Source: Oceaniferula flava
Lineage (GTDB): Bacteria; Verrucomicrobiota; Verrucomicrobiia; Verrucomicrobiales; Akkermansiaceae
NCBI RefSeq assembly: GCF_016811075.1
Contig: NZ_JAFBGL010000011.1
Coordinates: 1 to 64,000, forward strand
Direction: 5' to 3'
DNA: 64,000 bases
Shown here: positions 34,335 through 42,174 of the stretch, in pieces
Layout: each line of letters begins with the position of its first letter
Numbering within the stretch: the stretch's first letter is position 1
Notes under the pieces: generated by a model
Seen by the model: only the letters and a program-made list of their open reading frames with translations
What the model was told of the DNA's origin: nothing
Database searches by the model: none
Translations under genes and position numbers: made by a program

Positions 34335-35831
34335 CTAAAGCCGTATAATCACAGCCAGACCTCCTTCAGGCCGATTCTCACAGCGGATGTCTCCGCCCAG
34401 TCCGGTAATGCAGGTTTTAGCAATCGCCATGCCCAAGCCACTACCACCATGCTCCCGAGCACGCGCATCATCGGGTCTCGAAAAGGGTTCAAAGACCTTC
34501 TCCAGCCAAGCCTCAGGTAGCCCAGGACCTTCATCCTCCACCGCGATCACGACACCCGAATCCGAAGATTCGACACGAATCGCGATCATTCCGGTTTCAT
34601 CCGTGTAGCGAACTGCATTGCGCACCAGATTCCCGATCGCACGCTTCAGTAAATCGCCTCGGCTTTGAATCGTAAGACCTTCCGGAACACTCAAAGCAAC
34701 AGGCCGGTCTCCAGCTTCCCTAGCAACCACCGTGGAACAGAGATCCAGCAGATTGACTGTTTCAAATTCCAACTTATCCGGTTTCAGTGAAGCCTTTGAA
34801 AAGTCGAGCAGTTCATTCACCAGCTGGGATAACTCCTCCACCTCCTCGTTCAGATTCCCAAGGCGCGATTGATCTTCGTCACCGAGCTGATGCTCTAAAA
34901 CCCCGAGCCCCATTCGGAGCCTAACCAAGGGAGAACATAACTCATGGGCGATATCGCCGAGGAAACGCTTCTGTCCGGTGACGTATTCATCAAGCCGCTG
35001 TGCCATGCCTTGGACCGATCGGCTCAAGCGACCTAACTCATCGCTCCGATCGCTGGCCACATCGATCTCAAACTGCCCTTCGGCAATGCTCTCCGCCCCT
35101 TGGGTCAAAATCCCCAGACGTCTGGTAATACGATAGACAAAAGGCACCCAGATTAATGCCGTCACTAACAACAAAGCAAGTGTGGTGAAAAATAACGGCG
35201 TCCACGAAAAGAACACCTGACTGGCATTGTCTCGTTTCCAAACAATCAACATCAGATCGTTCGGTTTCCGATTTCCAGCTTCGATCCAGAAGTGCAAGGC
35301 TGCCATTTCATGTTTCGGTGCTCCGAACTCGCCGATGGCTTCGATATCAATCCTTCCCATGCGACCGTTTCGCACGTCCGGATCACGTCCCGGCCCTCCT
35401 GGTGGCCCGTCATCCATCAGGGCATCCAGATGATTTTCCTCGGTCATCTCAAGTCGGCGGCGGCGGCCGGGTCGACCAGCACGAGGCGGATATTTCTCCT
35501 GCAGTTGTTGAGCCAGATCGCTAGGTAGCTCGCGCTCACTGCCAGCCAACAGGCGTGCTCCATCGGGACTGACGAGCGCAAGTTCCACGCCATTGGCATC
35601 GCCAGTATGTTCAAGAATATCATTCCATTCCGAGAGCTCTGAGCCATTGAGCGCCGGCATGAGCAAGCGCACCATGGACTCCATCCGGCTTTCCACCGTA
35701 TTCTCGATCAGTGAGTCCTTACCGAGACCGTAGCTGCCCTTCAGCACCCAGCCTAACAAGCCGACGGCAATAAGCAAATTCAACAGCAGGAACCAAAGAA
35801 TCCGAACCGACAATGGCATGCCTCGCATCAC
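34335..35831 (-). CDS. Sensor histidine kinase, CpxA-like
   Basis: The 498-residue product has a membrane helix at about 8-31, a periplasmic domain (about 32-208) with a proline/glycine/arginine-rich stretch, a second helix (about 210-233) and a HAMP linker. The phosphorylated residue is H297 in FLGDIAHELCSPLVRLR. The ATPase domain has the N box (LVRNAVRYTD), G1 (DEGPGLP), F box (FEPFSRP) and G2 (GGSGLGMAIAK). The IAHELCSPL form of the H box is typical of CpxA. It overlaps the response regulator gene by 4 bases, so the two are coupled. Confidence 0.92.
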   Translation of the reverse strand: MMRGMPLSVRILWFLLLNLLIAVGLLGWVLKGSYGLGKDSLIENTVESRMESMVRLLMPALNGSELSEWNDILEHTGDANGVELALVSPDGARLLAGSERELPSDLAQQLQEKYPPRAGRPGRRRRLEMTEENHLDALMDDGPPGGPGRDPDVRNGRMGRIDIEAIGEFGAPKHEMAALHFWIEAGNRKPNDLMLIVWKRDNASQVFFSWTPLFFTTLALLLVTALIWVPFVYRITRRLGILTQGAESIAEGQFEIDVASDRSDELGRLSRSVQGMAQRLDEYVTGQKRFLGDIAHELCSPLVRLRMGLGVLEHQLGDEDQSRLGNLNEEVEELSQLVNELLDFSKASLKPDKLEFETVNLLDLCSTVVAREAGDRPVALSVPEGLTIQSRGDLLKRAIGNLVRNAVRYTDETGMIAIRVESSDSGVVIAVEDEGPGLPEAWLEKVFEPFSRPDDARAREHGGSGLGMAIAKTCITGLGGDIRCENRPEGGLAVIIRL

Positions 35832-36565
35832 GTTTCACTCCCTCCCTCACTGACAATAAACTGGTAGCCAATGCCGCGAATCGTGCGGATGAAACGAGGC
35901 GCCGCGGCGTTGTCACCCAGCTTTTTCCTCAGGGCCGACATGTGCACATCGATCGACCGGTCAAAGACATCGAATTTTCGATCCGAGACGTCGTCCAGCA
36001 GCTGTTCGCGAGATTTCACCCGACCACGCGAACGCATTAACGAGGCAAGGATGGCAAACTCCAAGGCTGTGAGAGTCAGCTGCTCACCATCCAAATGCAC
36101 CTGATGGGTCCCCTCATTGAGTTGGAGACCGTTGACCTCGTATTCGGTCTCCTGCGTCGCCGCTTCCGACACCGTTAGAACCGACCGCCGCATGACAGCT
36201 CTCAGTCGGGCCAAAAGTTCGCGGGTAGAAAAGGTCTTCGGTAAATAGTCATCCGCTCCGATCTCAAGACCCACAATTCGGTCTGCCTCCTCCCCCATTG
36301 CCGTAAGCATCAAGACTGGAACGTTCGAGGATTTACGCAGTTCCTTGAGCATCTCGAAGCCGTCCATCTCAGGCATCATCACATCTAGCAGAACAGCGTC
36401 AAAGTTTCCAGCCAGTGCCGCCTCCAGCCCTGCCGCACCTGTGTGTTTCATGGCCACCTCATAGCCGAGAGGGGTGAGGTAATCACGAATCAGCCCGCAC
36501 AATTTACGGTCGTCATCCACTACTAAAATTCTACGTTGCTGATCCGACTTCATCTTGAGTGTCAT
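35828..36565 (-). CDS. Response regulator, OmpR/CpxR family
   Basis: The 245-residue product has a receiver domain with the acidic pair in VVDDDR, phospho-acceptor D61 in LLDVMMPEMDG, and conserved lysine in DDYLPKTFSTREL (K-T where most have K-P). The C-terminal winged helix (about 140-240) ends with DVHMSALRKKLGDN and RTIRGIGYQF, the OmpR-type DNA-binding signature. The start may be 36565 or the in-frame ATG at 36553. It is cotranscribed with the CpxA-like kinase. A long structured non-coding region precedes it and may include its targets. Confidence 0.92.
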   Translation of the reverse strand: MTLKMKSDQQRRILVVDDDRKLCGLIRDYLTPLGYEVAMKHTGAAGLEAALAGNFDAVLLDVMMPEMDGFEMLKELRKSSNVPVLMLTAMGEEADRIVGLEIGADDYLPKTFSTRELLARLRAVMRRSVLTVSEAATQETEYEVNGLQLNEGTHQVHLDGEQLTLTALEFAILASLMRSRGRVKSREQLLDDVSDRKFDVFDRSIDVHMSALRKKLGDNAAAPRFIRTIRGIGYQFIVSEGGSET

Positions 36566-36764
36566 GAAATTAGCAGCGGCGCCCCCCTTAAGACCAATCT
36601 ATTTACATAATCTTAATATTTTATCCTCATTTTCAAATCAGCGCTTAACAGAGACAGCTTAGTGTCCCAACAGAATCAAGGCGATGTCCGATGCGGATGC
36701 CACCGAGATTTGCACATATCGCCAGGAAACATGTAAGGCGGACACCATACTTTTATTCCTGAGC

Positions 36765-36865
36765 TATAAAACCTCGCACTGAGTGGAGATCTGTCTGGTA
36801 GTTGACAGGCCCACAGCGAACTTGGCCCCACCTTGGCTGCTGTCAGAGTGGGGCCATTTCTTTTT
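36765..36865 (+). ncRNA. Candidate small RNA ending in an intrinsic terminator
   Basis: A TATAAA sequence at 36765-36770 could be a -10 element, though no good -35 is visible. Downstream are a small stem CTGTC/GACAG (about 36791-36807) and the terminator hairpin. No open frame explains the terminator on this strand, because both flanking genes read left. Boundaries are estimates. Confidence 0.3.
36824..36865 (+). terminator. Intrinsic terminator without an upstream gene
   Basis: GGCCCCAC (36824-36831) pairs with GTGGGGCC (36848-36855) around a 16-base loop, followed by ATTTCTTTTT. An alternative 11-base partner for the left arm, GTGGGGCCAAG, lies at 36949-36959. Confidence 0.65.
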
Positions 36866-37026
36866 CTTCACAGCTTAAAACACTTACCGAGAGTCACTTT
36901 ACCGAAACTTAACAAAAGAATCTCCTAAAGCAATCATCCCTTAACAGAGTGGGGCCAAGTTACAGACGCATTCGTAATCCACACACACATTAGGTTTAGG
37001 TATGCAGTATTGACTACATAACACCT

Positions 37027-37060
37027 GAATCCCGTTTCAGCTCCGGTTGGGACGGGATTC
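37027..37060. other. 9-bp hairpin, possible terminator or RNA element
   Basis: GAATCCCGT (37027-37035) pairs exactly with ACGGGATTC (37052-37060) around a 16-base loop. Neither strand has a strong U-tract. It lies about 50 bases beyond the 3' end of the leftward alkyltransferase gene. Confidence 0.45.
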
Positions 37061-37109
37061 TTGTGGGATGTTTATTTGCTCCCGCGTGGCTGGCCAGAGG
37101 GCGACTTAG

Positions 37110-37436
37110 TTAAAAATGGTGAAGCCGCTTGGGGTCTTGCAGCTTTCCGGTCGCGTCGAAACCGACCCCTTCGGAGGCAAGCAGTTCCAGCTTCTCTTTG
37201 AGCTTTGGCCCCATCGTTTCGCCTGAATACCCGCCAATGCCGCCATCTGTTTTAATCACCCGGTGACAAGGAACTTCCGGTGCGAGTGGGTTTCTCTTGA
37301 GCGCTTGTCCAATCGCTTGAGCTGATCCACAGTCCAGCGCTCGGGCCATTTCACGATACGTCACCACCTTCCCCACGGGAATCTTCATCAAGAGCGCATA
37401 GACACTTTGCTCGAAAGCTGTGGATTCGCGGCTCAT
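37110..37436 (-). CDS. Methylated-DNA-protein cysteine methyltransferase, short form
   Basis: The 108-residue product covers only the DNA-binding and active-site domain of O6-alkylguanine alkyltransferases. The helix-turn-helix region includes VVTYREMARALDCGSAQAIGQALKRNP. The active site P56-C57-H-R-V is intact in EVPCHRVIKTDGGIGGYSG. The usual N-terminal domain is missing, giving a length like alkyltransferase-like (ATL) proteins, but those normally replace the cysteine. It should remove alkyl groups from guanine by suicide transfer. Its ATG overlaps the stop of the upstream lipoprotein gene (ATGA). Confidence 0.87.
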   Translation of the reverse strand: MSRESTAFEQSVYALLMKIPVGKVVTYREMARALDCGSAQAIGQALKRNPLAPEVPCHRVIKTDGGIGGYSGETMGPKLKEKLELLASEGVGFDATGKLQDPKRLHHF

Positions 37437-37963
37437 GGTGCGAAGTTGTTATGAAATTCAGCTCCATCGTAAACTTTATGGCTCACCAAGGTGCCGGTAG
37501 CAGGATCGATGAGATAACTCGCGGTCCAGGCCTCCGAGCCATCGCCAACGTTGACGTAAATATTGAGCTTACTCCCACTCTTATACACACCAAGATGCTT
37601 GATTTCGTTCATCCACTGCGAGCCTAGGTAGCTGTAATTCGCTGCTGGGATGGCCACACCTTTGCCATCGATGGATACCGTCAATTGATCAACCATATAC
37701 TGAGCCGGAGGCCGACTCATATCGCCATAGACGAGCTCCAGTGCGCTGTCCTTGGCGGTGGAGTATTTCCGCCAGTCCAAGGCAACAATCACCTCCCGTC
37801 CGGTATCGGTGAACTGCATCACCTCATGCATCCCGTCCACCGTGTGACGCTCCGGTGTCACCACCTTGGCAACCGGCACAGAGCTCGGGGAATCACTAGC
37901 TTGAGGAGCGCAAGAGGCCATGATCAGGCCGATGCATAAAAAGGTGAACTGGTTTATTTTCAT
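37433..37963 (-). CDS. Putative lipoprotein of unknown function
   Basis: I start at the ATG at 37963 (176 residues) because it gives a lipoprotein signal, MKINQFTFLCIGLIMASC. The longer frame from 37993 adds ten unrelated residues. After the lipobox cysteine comes a serine/proline-rich linker and then a beta-rich domain with VIVALDWRKYSTAKDSALELVYGDM. No family is recognised. The stop overlaps the alkyltransferase start by 4 bases, so the pair is translationally coupled although their roles look unrelated. Confidence 0.7.
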   Translation of the reverse strand: MKINQFTFLCIGLIMASCAPQASDSPSSVPVAKVVTPERHTVDGMHEVMQFTDTGREVIVALDWRKYSTAKDSALELVYGDMSRPPAQYMVDQLTVSIDGKGVAIPAANYSYLGSQWMNEIKHLGVYKSGSKLNIYVNVGDGSEAWTASYLIDPATGTLVSHKVYDGAEFHNNFAP

Positions 37964-38080
37964 GATACAAATGGAATGAGGCATAAGTGCCAATAATATC
38001 CCAACCCTAACGTGAGCCCTTCCTTAGCATCAAGCGAATAGTCAAGGTGTCACGCGCAGCGGCCAATACAGCGCGATCTC

Positions 38081-38095
38081 TGACAAATTAGACAA
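38081..38095 (+). promoter_or_regulatory. Candidate operator, copy a (GH9-like operon)
   Basis: TGACAAATTAGACAA, 104 bases before the chosen start of the GH9-like gene and in the same direction, followed by TTTCAT a few bases later. It matches three other copies near glycan genes (48100, 49628, 51007). Confidence 0.55.
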
Positions 38096-38199
38096 GTAGT
38101 TTCATGGATTAGAACAATGACAATGGCTATGAGGGCTGGCACTTACTTTTGCCTCAGTTACAATGCTCATTGCACTTCGATGAGTCACCCACATCTAGA

Positions 38200-40419
38200 A
38201 TGAATCAGAACCACCGAACCTCCATTTCCTCTGTCGTCCAGGCTATGCTGCTTTCGATCCTTGCGGTATCCATGGTCACTCTAGTGGCTGCGAAGGAGGT
38301 CAACTTGGCGAAGGGTGCGACGGTGAAGGCATCAAGTTCCCATGCCAAATATCCGGCGGCGAAAGTGGTCGATCAGGTGGTCAGCGATGCCTCCCGCTGG
38401 GTGGCCGACAAAGGCGAGCAAGCGGGCTGGATTGAGTTGGCATTTGCCAAGCCGGTGACCATCCGCACCGTCGATGTCTATTCGGGATGGAAAAAAGATC
38501 AGAAATCAGTGCTGGCGGACTTTGACATCAGTTTGAAGATCGCGGGCAAGTGGGTGACACCGAAGTCGGGCCGCATTCGTCACAACAAGGATGACGAGCG
38601 CCGCATCTACATCGAGGGCGAAAAGGTTAGCCAGCTGCGGCTTAGTTTAGTCGGTTCGCATGTCGGGCGGATTCGTGAAATTGCGGTGTATGATAACAAG
38701 GAAGCAGAAGGTCTGTTAGCGCATGCTCGCCAAGGCGGCAAAGACGCTGCCATCGATCGCTCCCGTCACCAGATCGCGGTGAACCAGGTGGGCTATGAAA
38801 CCGGTCGCTCGAAACGGTTCACCGCTCCCTTGTCGCCCGACGGCACTGAATTTACTCTGACTCTTAGAGGATCGACCGATGTGCTCTACCGTGGCGTGAT
38901 CAACAATAAGAACGGTGACTTCAGCCAGTTTCGCCCCGAAGATAGTCAGCAGCATTACCTGATCACCCTGAGCGGAGGGTCACTGAAAACGAATCAAAGC
39001 GATCCGTTTCTGATCCGGGAGAATCTTTACGACGAACAATTCTGGCAGCCGGCGGTGGATTTCCTGATCGATTCGCGCTCCGTCGTTGGCACCCACCCCA
39101 GCGCCTACGGGGGATGTCCATGGCGGGACGGCACCTATTACGATGCCATCGTTCCGTCGCTGGTGCTCTTTTACCTGGCCGACACCAAACGGATCGACGG
39201 CATGCCGAAGCAGATTGACTGGCAGGCGGAAAAGGCGCGAGTGACAGCGGCGAATTTCCCCTTCGACGCCAAGAACCCGGGTTCCGAAGGCGTGATGGAG
39301 GCGGTGCGCCAATACTATCAACTCGAGCCGCCCAAAGCCGATGCTCCGGATGTGGTGAAAATGATCCACTGGGGGGCGGGCTATTACCTGGTCAACCCCG
39401 CAACCAAGGACCCAAGCCGTGACCCGGATGGCCGGAAAATTCATGCGCAGACGATCGAGCAGGTCGCCTACGTGGTGTGGGCCTGGCCGGCGCTGAAAAA
39501 GTGGTTGCCGCAGTCGTTCTACCATCAATGTTACGCACTTTGTGTCAACAACTGGGAGCCATCGTTAGAGATCAACCCGTGGTGGAAACCGAGCTCTTAC
39601 GTCACTGCAAAATCACTGACGAAATCGCCGAAAAAGAAATTGCTCCACCCCTTCAAAGGTCGTCACGCACCAGGACACTCGATTGTTCCCAACCTGATGA
39701 TGTATGAGGTCGCCCAGCGTGAAGGACGCAAGGGCGCGGAGAAGTATCTCAACGCGGCGGTGAAGCAGGCCGAATGGATCATCAAACATCTCGACTGGAA
39801 CGACCCCCGCACGACCAAAGGCCACCGCATGAGTGAGCACCGCACGATTCCCAACCTGGTGTGGTTGCTGCAAAAATACCCGGACCATGCACCCGACGGT
39901 TTGCAGGAAAAAATCACCGAGTGGGCGAGGGTAGCGGTTAGTCGATCAGACAACATGTGGGACTTCCGCCGTTATGACCTGGAAGATCTCTGGACGATCC
40001 CTGCGATGAACGAAGTGGGAAACTCCCTGAGTGTTCCGGCGATCGCAACGGCTGCCGCTTGGGTGGTGGATGATCCGCAGCTCAAGCAGCGGCTTGAGGA
40101 GCTGGCCACGGCATCGGTCGATCATGTCTTTGGCCGCAACCCACAGCTCGCCGCCGCACCGCACAAGCCGGACATGGGTTTCCCCGAAATCGAACGCGGA
40201 TGGCCAAGGGGCTATAAGGACAACGTCTGCGCACGCTTGGAATTGTGTCGTGGCTCGATCTCCAGCTTACCAGGCAGTGGCGCGTATCCGTTCAAGCCGG
40301 GTGGAGATTTTCGTCATCCTGAAGGCTGGGTGAACTACGGCGCCAGCTGGTGCATCAGCCTGTCTTATTTTAAATTCGATGCGGCGGCCACCACGCCCTC
40401 AATCAATCTTAACCCATAA
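38200..40419 (+). CDS. Secreted GH9-like glycoside hydrolase with F5/8-type C domain
   Basis: I start at the ATG at 38200 (739 residues), after which a signal peptide ends near residue 33 (TLVAAKE). A discoidin (F5/8 type C) domain follows at about 35-175, with NLAKGATVKASSS and WIELAFAKPVTIRTVDVYSGW. Next is a cellulase-type N-terminal Ig domain (HQIAVNQVGYETGRSKRFT). The remainder looks like an alpha/alpha six-barrel ending in DHVFGRNPQLAAAPHKPDMGFPE, a GH9-type signature. It probably cuts a beta-glycan outside the cell. The transporter gene begins 3 bases after its stop. Confidence 0.78.
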   Translation: MNQNHRTSISSVVQAMLLSILAVSMVTLVAAKEVNLAKGATVKASSSHAKYPAAKVVDQVVSDASRWVADKGEQAGWIELAFAKPVTIRTVDVYSGWKKDQKSVLADFDISLKIAGKWVTPKSGRIRHNKDDERRIYIEGEKVSQLRLSLVGSHVGRIREIAVYDNKEAEGLLAHARQGGKDAAIDRSRHQIAVNQVGYETGRSKRFTAPLSPDGTEFTLTLRGSTDVLYRGVINNKNGDFSQFRPEDSQQHYLITLSGGSLKTNQSDPFLIRENLYDEQFWQPAVDFLIDSRSVVGTHPSAYGGCPWRDGTYYDAIVPSLVLFYLADTKRIDGMPKQIDWQAEKARVTAANFPFDAKNPGSEGVMEAVRQYYQLEPPKADAPDVVKMIHWGAGYYLVNPATKDPSRDPDGRKIHAQTIEQVAYVVWAWPALKKWLPQSFYHQCYALCVNNWEPSLEINPWWKPSSYVTAKSLTKSPKKKLLHPFKGRHAPGHSIVPNLMMYEVAQREGRKGAEKYLNAAVKQAEWIIKHLDWNDPRTTKGHRMSEHRTIPNLVWLLQKYPDHAPDGLQEKITEWARVAVSRSDNMWDFRRYDLEDLWTIPAMNEVGNSLSVPAIATAAAWVVDDPQLKQRLEELATASVDHVFGRNPQLAAAPHKPDMGFPEIERGWPRGYKDNVCARLELCRGSISSLPGSGAYPFKPGGDFRHPEGWVNYGASWCISLSYFKFDAAATTPSINLNP

Positions 40420-40422
40420 ACC

Positions 40423-42159
40423 ATGCACACTGCCGACTGGACCGTTCTCATTGCCTACCTCGGTGGCACCGTGCTCATGGGAATTCTGTTAGGTAAGCTG
40501 GTAAAAAACTCAGCGGACCTCTTCAGCGCCGGTGGCGAGTCTCCCTGGTGGGCGAGTGGCCTGAGTGCCTTCATGACGATGTTTTCAGCGAACACCTTCG
40601 TGGTCTGGGGCAGCATTGCCTTCGGACTGGGTTTGGTGGCGGTGATGATCAACCTGATGTATGGTGTGGCGGCATTGTTGGCCGGATACTTCATTGCCAG
40701 CAAGTGGAAGGGCATGGGGATCGCGACACCGGCGGAATATGTGAGGCTTCGATTCGGCAAGGGGGCGCTGCACTTTTACACCTGGTCGATGATGGTGCTA
40801 CGCGTCATCGGCACGGCGGCCGCGCTCTATGCTCTGGCCAAAATTCTGGTCGCACTGATGCCGCTGGGCGAAGGAAATCCGCTGCGGGATCCGGAAACAG
40901 GCAATCTGTCGCTGCGTTATGCGATCCTTATTTTCGGCAGCATCGTGGTGCTCTACACCATGATTGGCGGGCTCTGGGCGGTGTTGATGACGGATGTGCT
41001 GCAGTTCATCATTCTGAACTTGGCGGTGCTCTTTGTCGTTCCGCTGGCGCTCGGCCGTGTTGGAGGAGTGAGCGGATTCATCGCCGATGCTCCGGAAGGA
41101 TTTTTCAACCTGGTGAATGAGGCCGAGGGATACACCGTCTTTTTCCTCGTCGGCTGGGCGGCGATCCACTTCTTCATGATCGGCGCCGAGTGGGCATTTG
41201 TGCAGAGGTATCTTTGTGTGCCGACCAAAAAGGACGCCCGCAAGAGCACCTATCTTTTTGGCATACTCTATCTAGTGAGCCCGATCCTCTGGTTGCTGCC
41301 GCCGATGATTTATCAGGTGATTGACCCCGGTGCCGACCCGGAGCAGGCCTACATCCTTTCATGCAAAGCGGTGCTGCCGATCGGCATGGTTGGCCTGATG
41401 TTAGCGGCGATGTTTTCCGCCACCGCCAGCATGGTGAGCTCCCAACTGAATGTGTTTTCCGGTGTTCTAACCAATGACATTTACAAACCACTGGCGAAAA
41501 AAACCGACAGCAGCTCGATGGTGAAAGCTGGTCGGTTTTTCACCATTTTTCTTGGTGCCCTCCTTATCTTCATCGCCTTGGAGATTGAGAAATTCGGACA
41601 GGTCAAGGATCTGATCATCAGCATCACCTCGCTGATGGTGGTGCCTCTTCTGGCTCCTTCGATATGGGGCTTGTTCAGTCGGCGCATCAATGGACGCGCC
41701 GTTTGGATCACTGGCTTGAGCGGCTTTGCCATCGGTGCGATCATTCGTTTTGGCTTTGGCGAAAACGGCTGGTTCGAGAGCATGACCACGGCGAACGACT
41801 GGGTGGTCGCCAACGCATCCTTCCTCAAAACCTTTGTCGGTGTGATTTTCCCGGTCATGGTTCTCGGAGCCATCGAGATCATGTCGCGCGGTGAATCCGA
41901 GGGCTGGAAAGCCATCGCAGCACTGACCAAGCAGGAGGACGAAGCGGAACATCAGCGCAGCACGGGATCCAATCCAATCGCCGCCAAAGTCGTCGCCTGG
42001 TGCCTTGCCGTCTGCTCCTTGATGATGTTCTCCCTGATCGCCGTCAACGACTCGAACTCCACCGTCGTGCTTTCCATCTTCGGTGCCATCCTCGCGGTGA
42101 TTTCCGGCGTCATTTTATTCGTCTGCCGCAAGTCCGCGGCTACCCAACTTTCCCAATAA
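40423..42159 (+). CDS. Sodium/solute symporter (SSS family)
   Basis: The 578-residue product has about 13 to 14 membrane segments. SAGGESPWWASGLSAFMTMFSANTFVVWGSIAFG is the start of the SSS fold, with the sodium-site region of helix 1, and LMLAAMFSATASMVSSQLNVFSGVLTNDIY matches the family signature near helix 8. It should import a sugar or sugar acid with Na+. It is 3 bases after the GH9-like gene and 15 bases before an FAD oxidoreductase gene, so the operon covers release, import and oxidation of one substrate. Confidence 0.9.
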   Translation: MHTADWTVLIAYLGGTVLMGILLGKLVKNSADLFSAGGESPWWASGLSAFMTMFSANTFVVWGSIAFGLGLVAVMINLMYGVAALLAGYFIASKWKGMGIATPAEYVRLRFGKGALHFYTWSMMVLRVIGTAAALYALAKILVALMPLGEGNPLRDPETGNLSLRYAILIFGSIVVLYTMIGGLWAVLMTDVLQFIILNLAVLFVVPLALGRVGGVSGFIADAPEGFFNLVNEAEGYTVFFLVGWAAIHFFMIGAEWAFVQRYLCVPTKKDARKSTYLFGILYLVSPILWLLPPMIYQVIDPGADPEQAYILSCKAVLPIGMVGLMLAAMFSATASMVSSQLNVFSGVLTNDIYKPLAKKTDSSSMVKAGRFFTIFLGALLIFIALEIEKFGQVKDLIISITSLMVVPLLAPSIWGLFSRRINGRAVWITGLSGFAIGAIIRFGFGENGWFESMTTANDWVVANASFLKTFVGVIFPVMVLGAIEIMSRGESEGWKAIAALTKQEDEAEHQRSTGSNPIAAKVVAWCLAVCSLMMFSLIAVNDSNSTVVLSIFGAILAVISGVILFVCRKSAATQLSQ

Positions 42160-42174
42160 TTTTCCACTTTTCCA

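Larger units (their letters stand above)
36566..37109. other. 543-base structured non-coding region
   Basis: There is no plausible gene. The part next to the response regulator (36600-36650) is A+T-rich and probably its promoter. Further right lie an intrinsic terminator-like hairpin (36824-36865), a 13-base direct repeat CAGAGTGGGGCCA at 36844-36856 and 36945-36957, and a second hairpin at 37027-37060. The segment GGCGAT (36680 region) can also pair with ATCGCC about 35 bases downstream. This much structure suggests one or more small RNAs. Confidence 0.5.
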
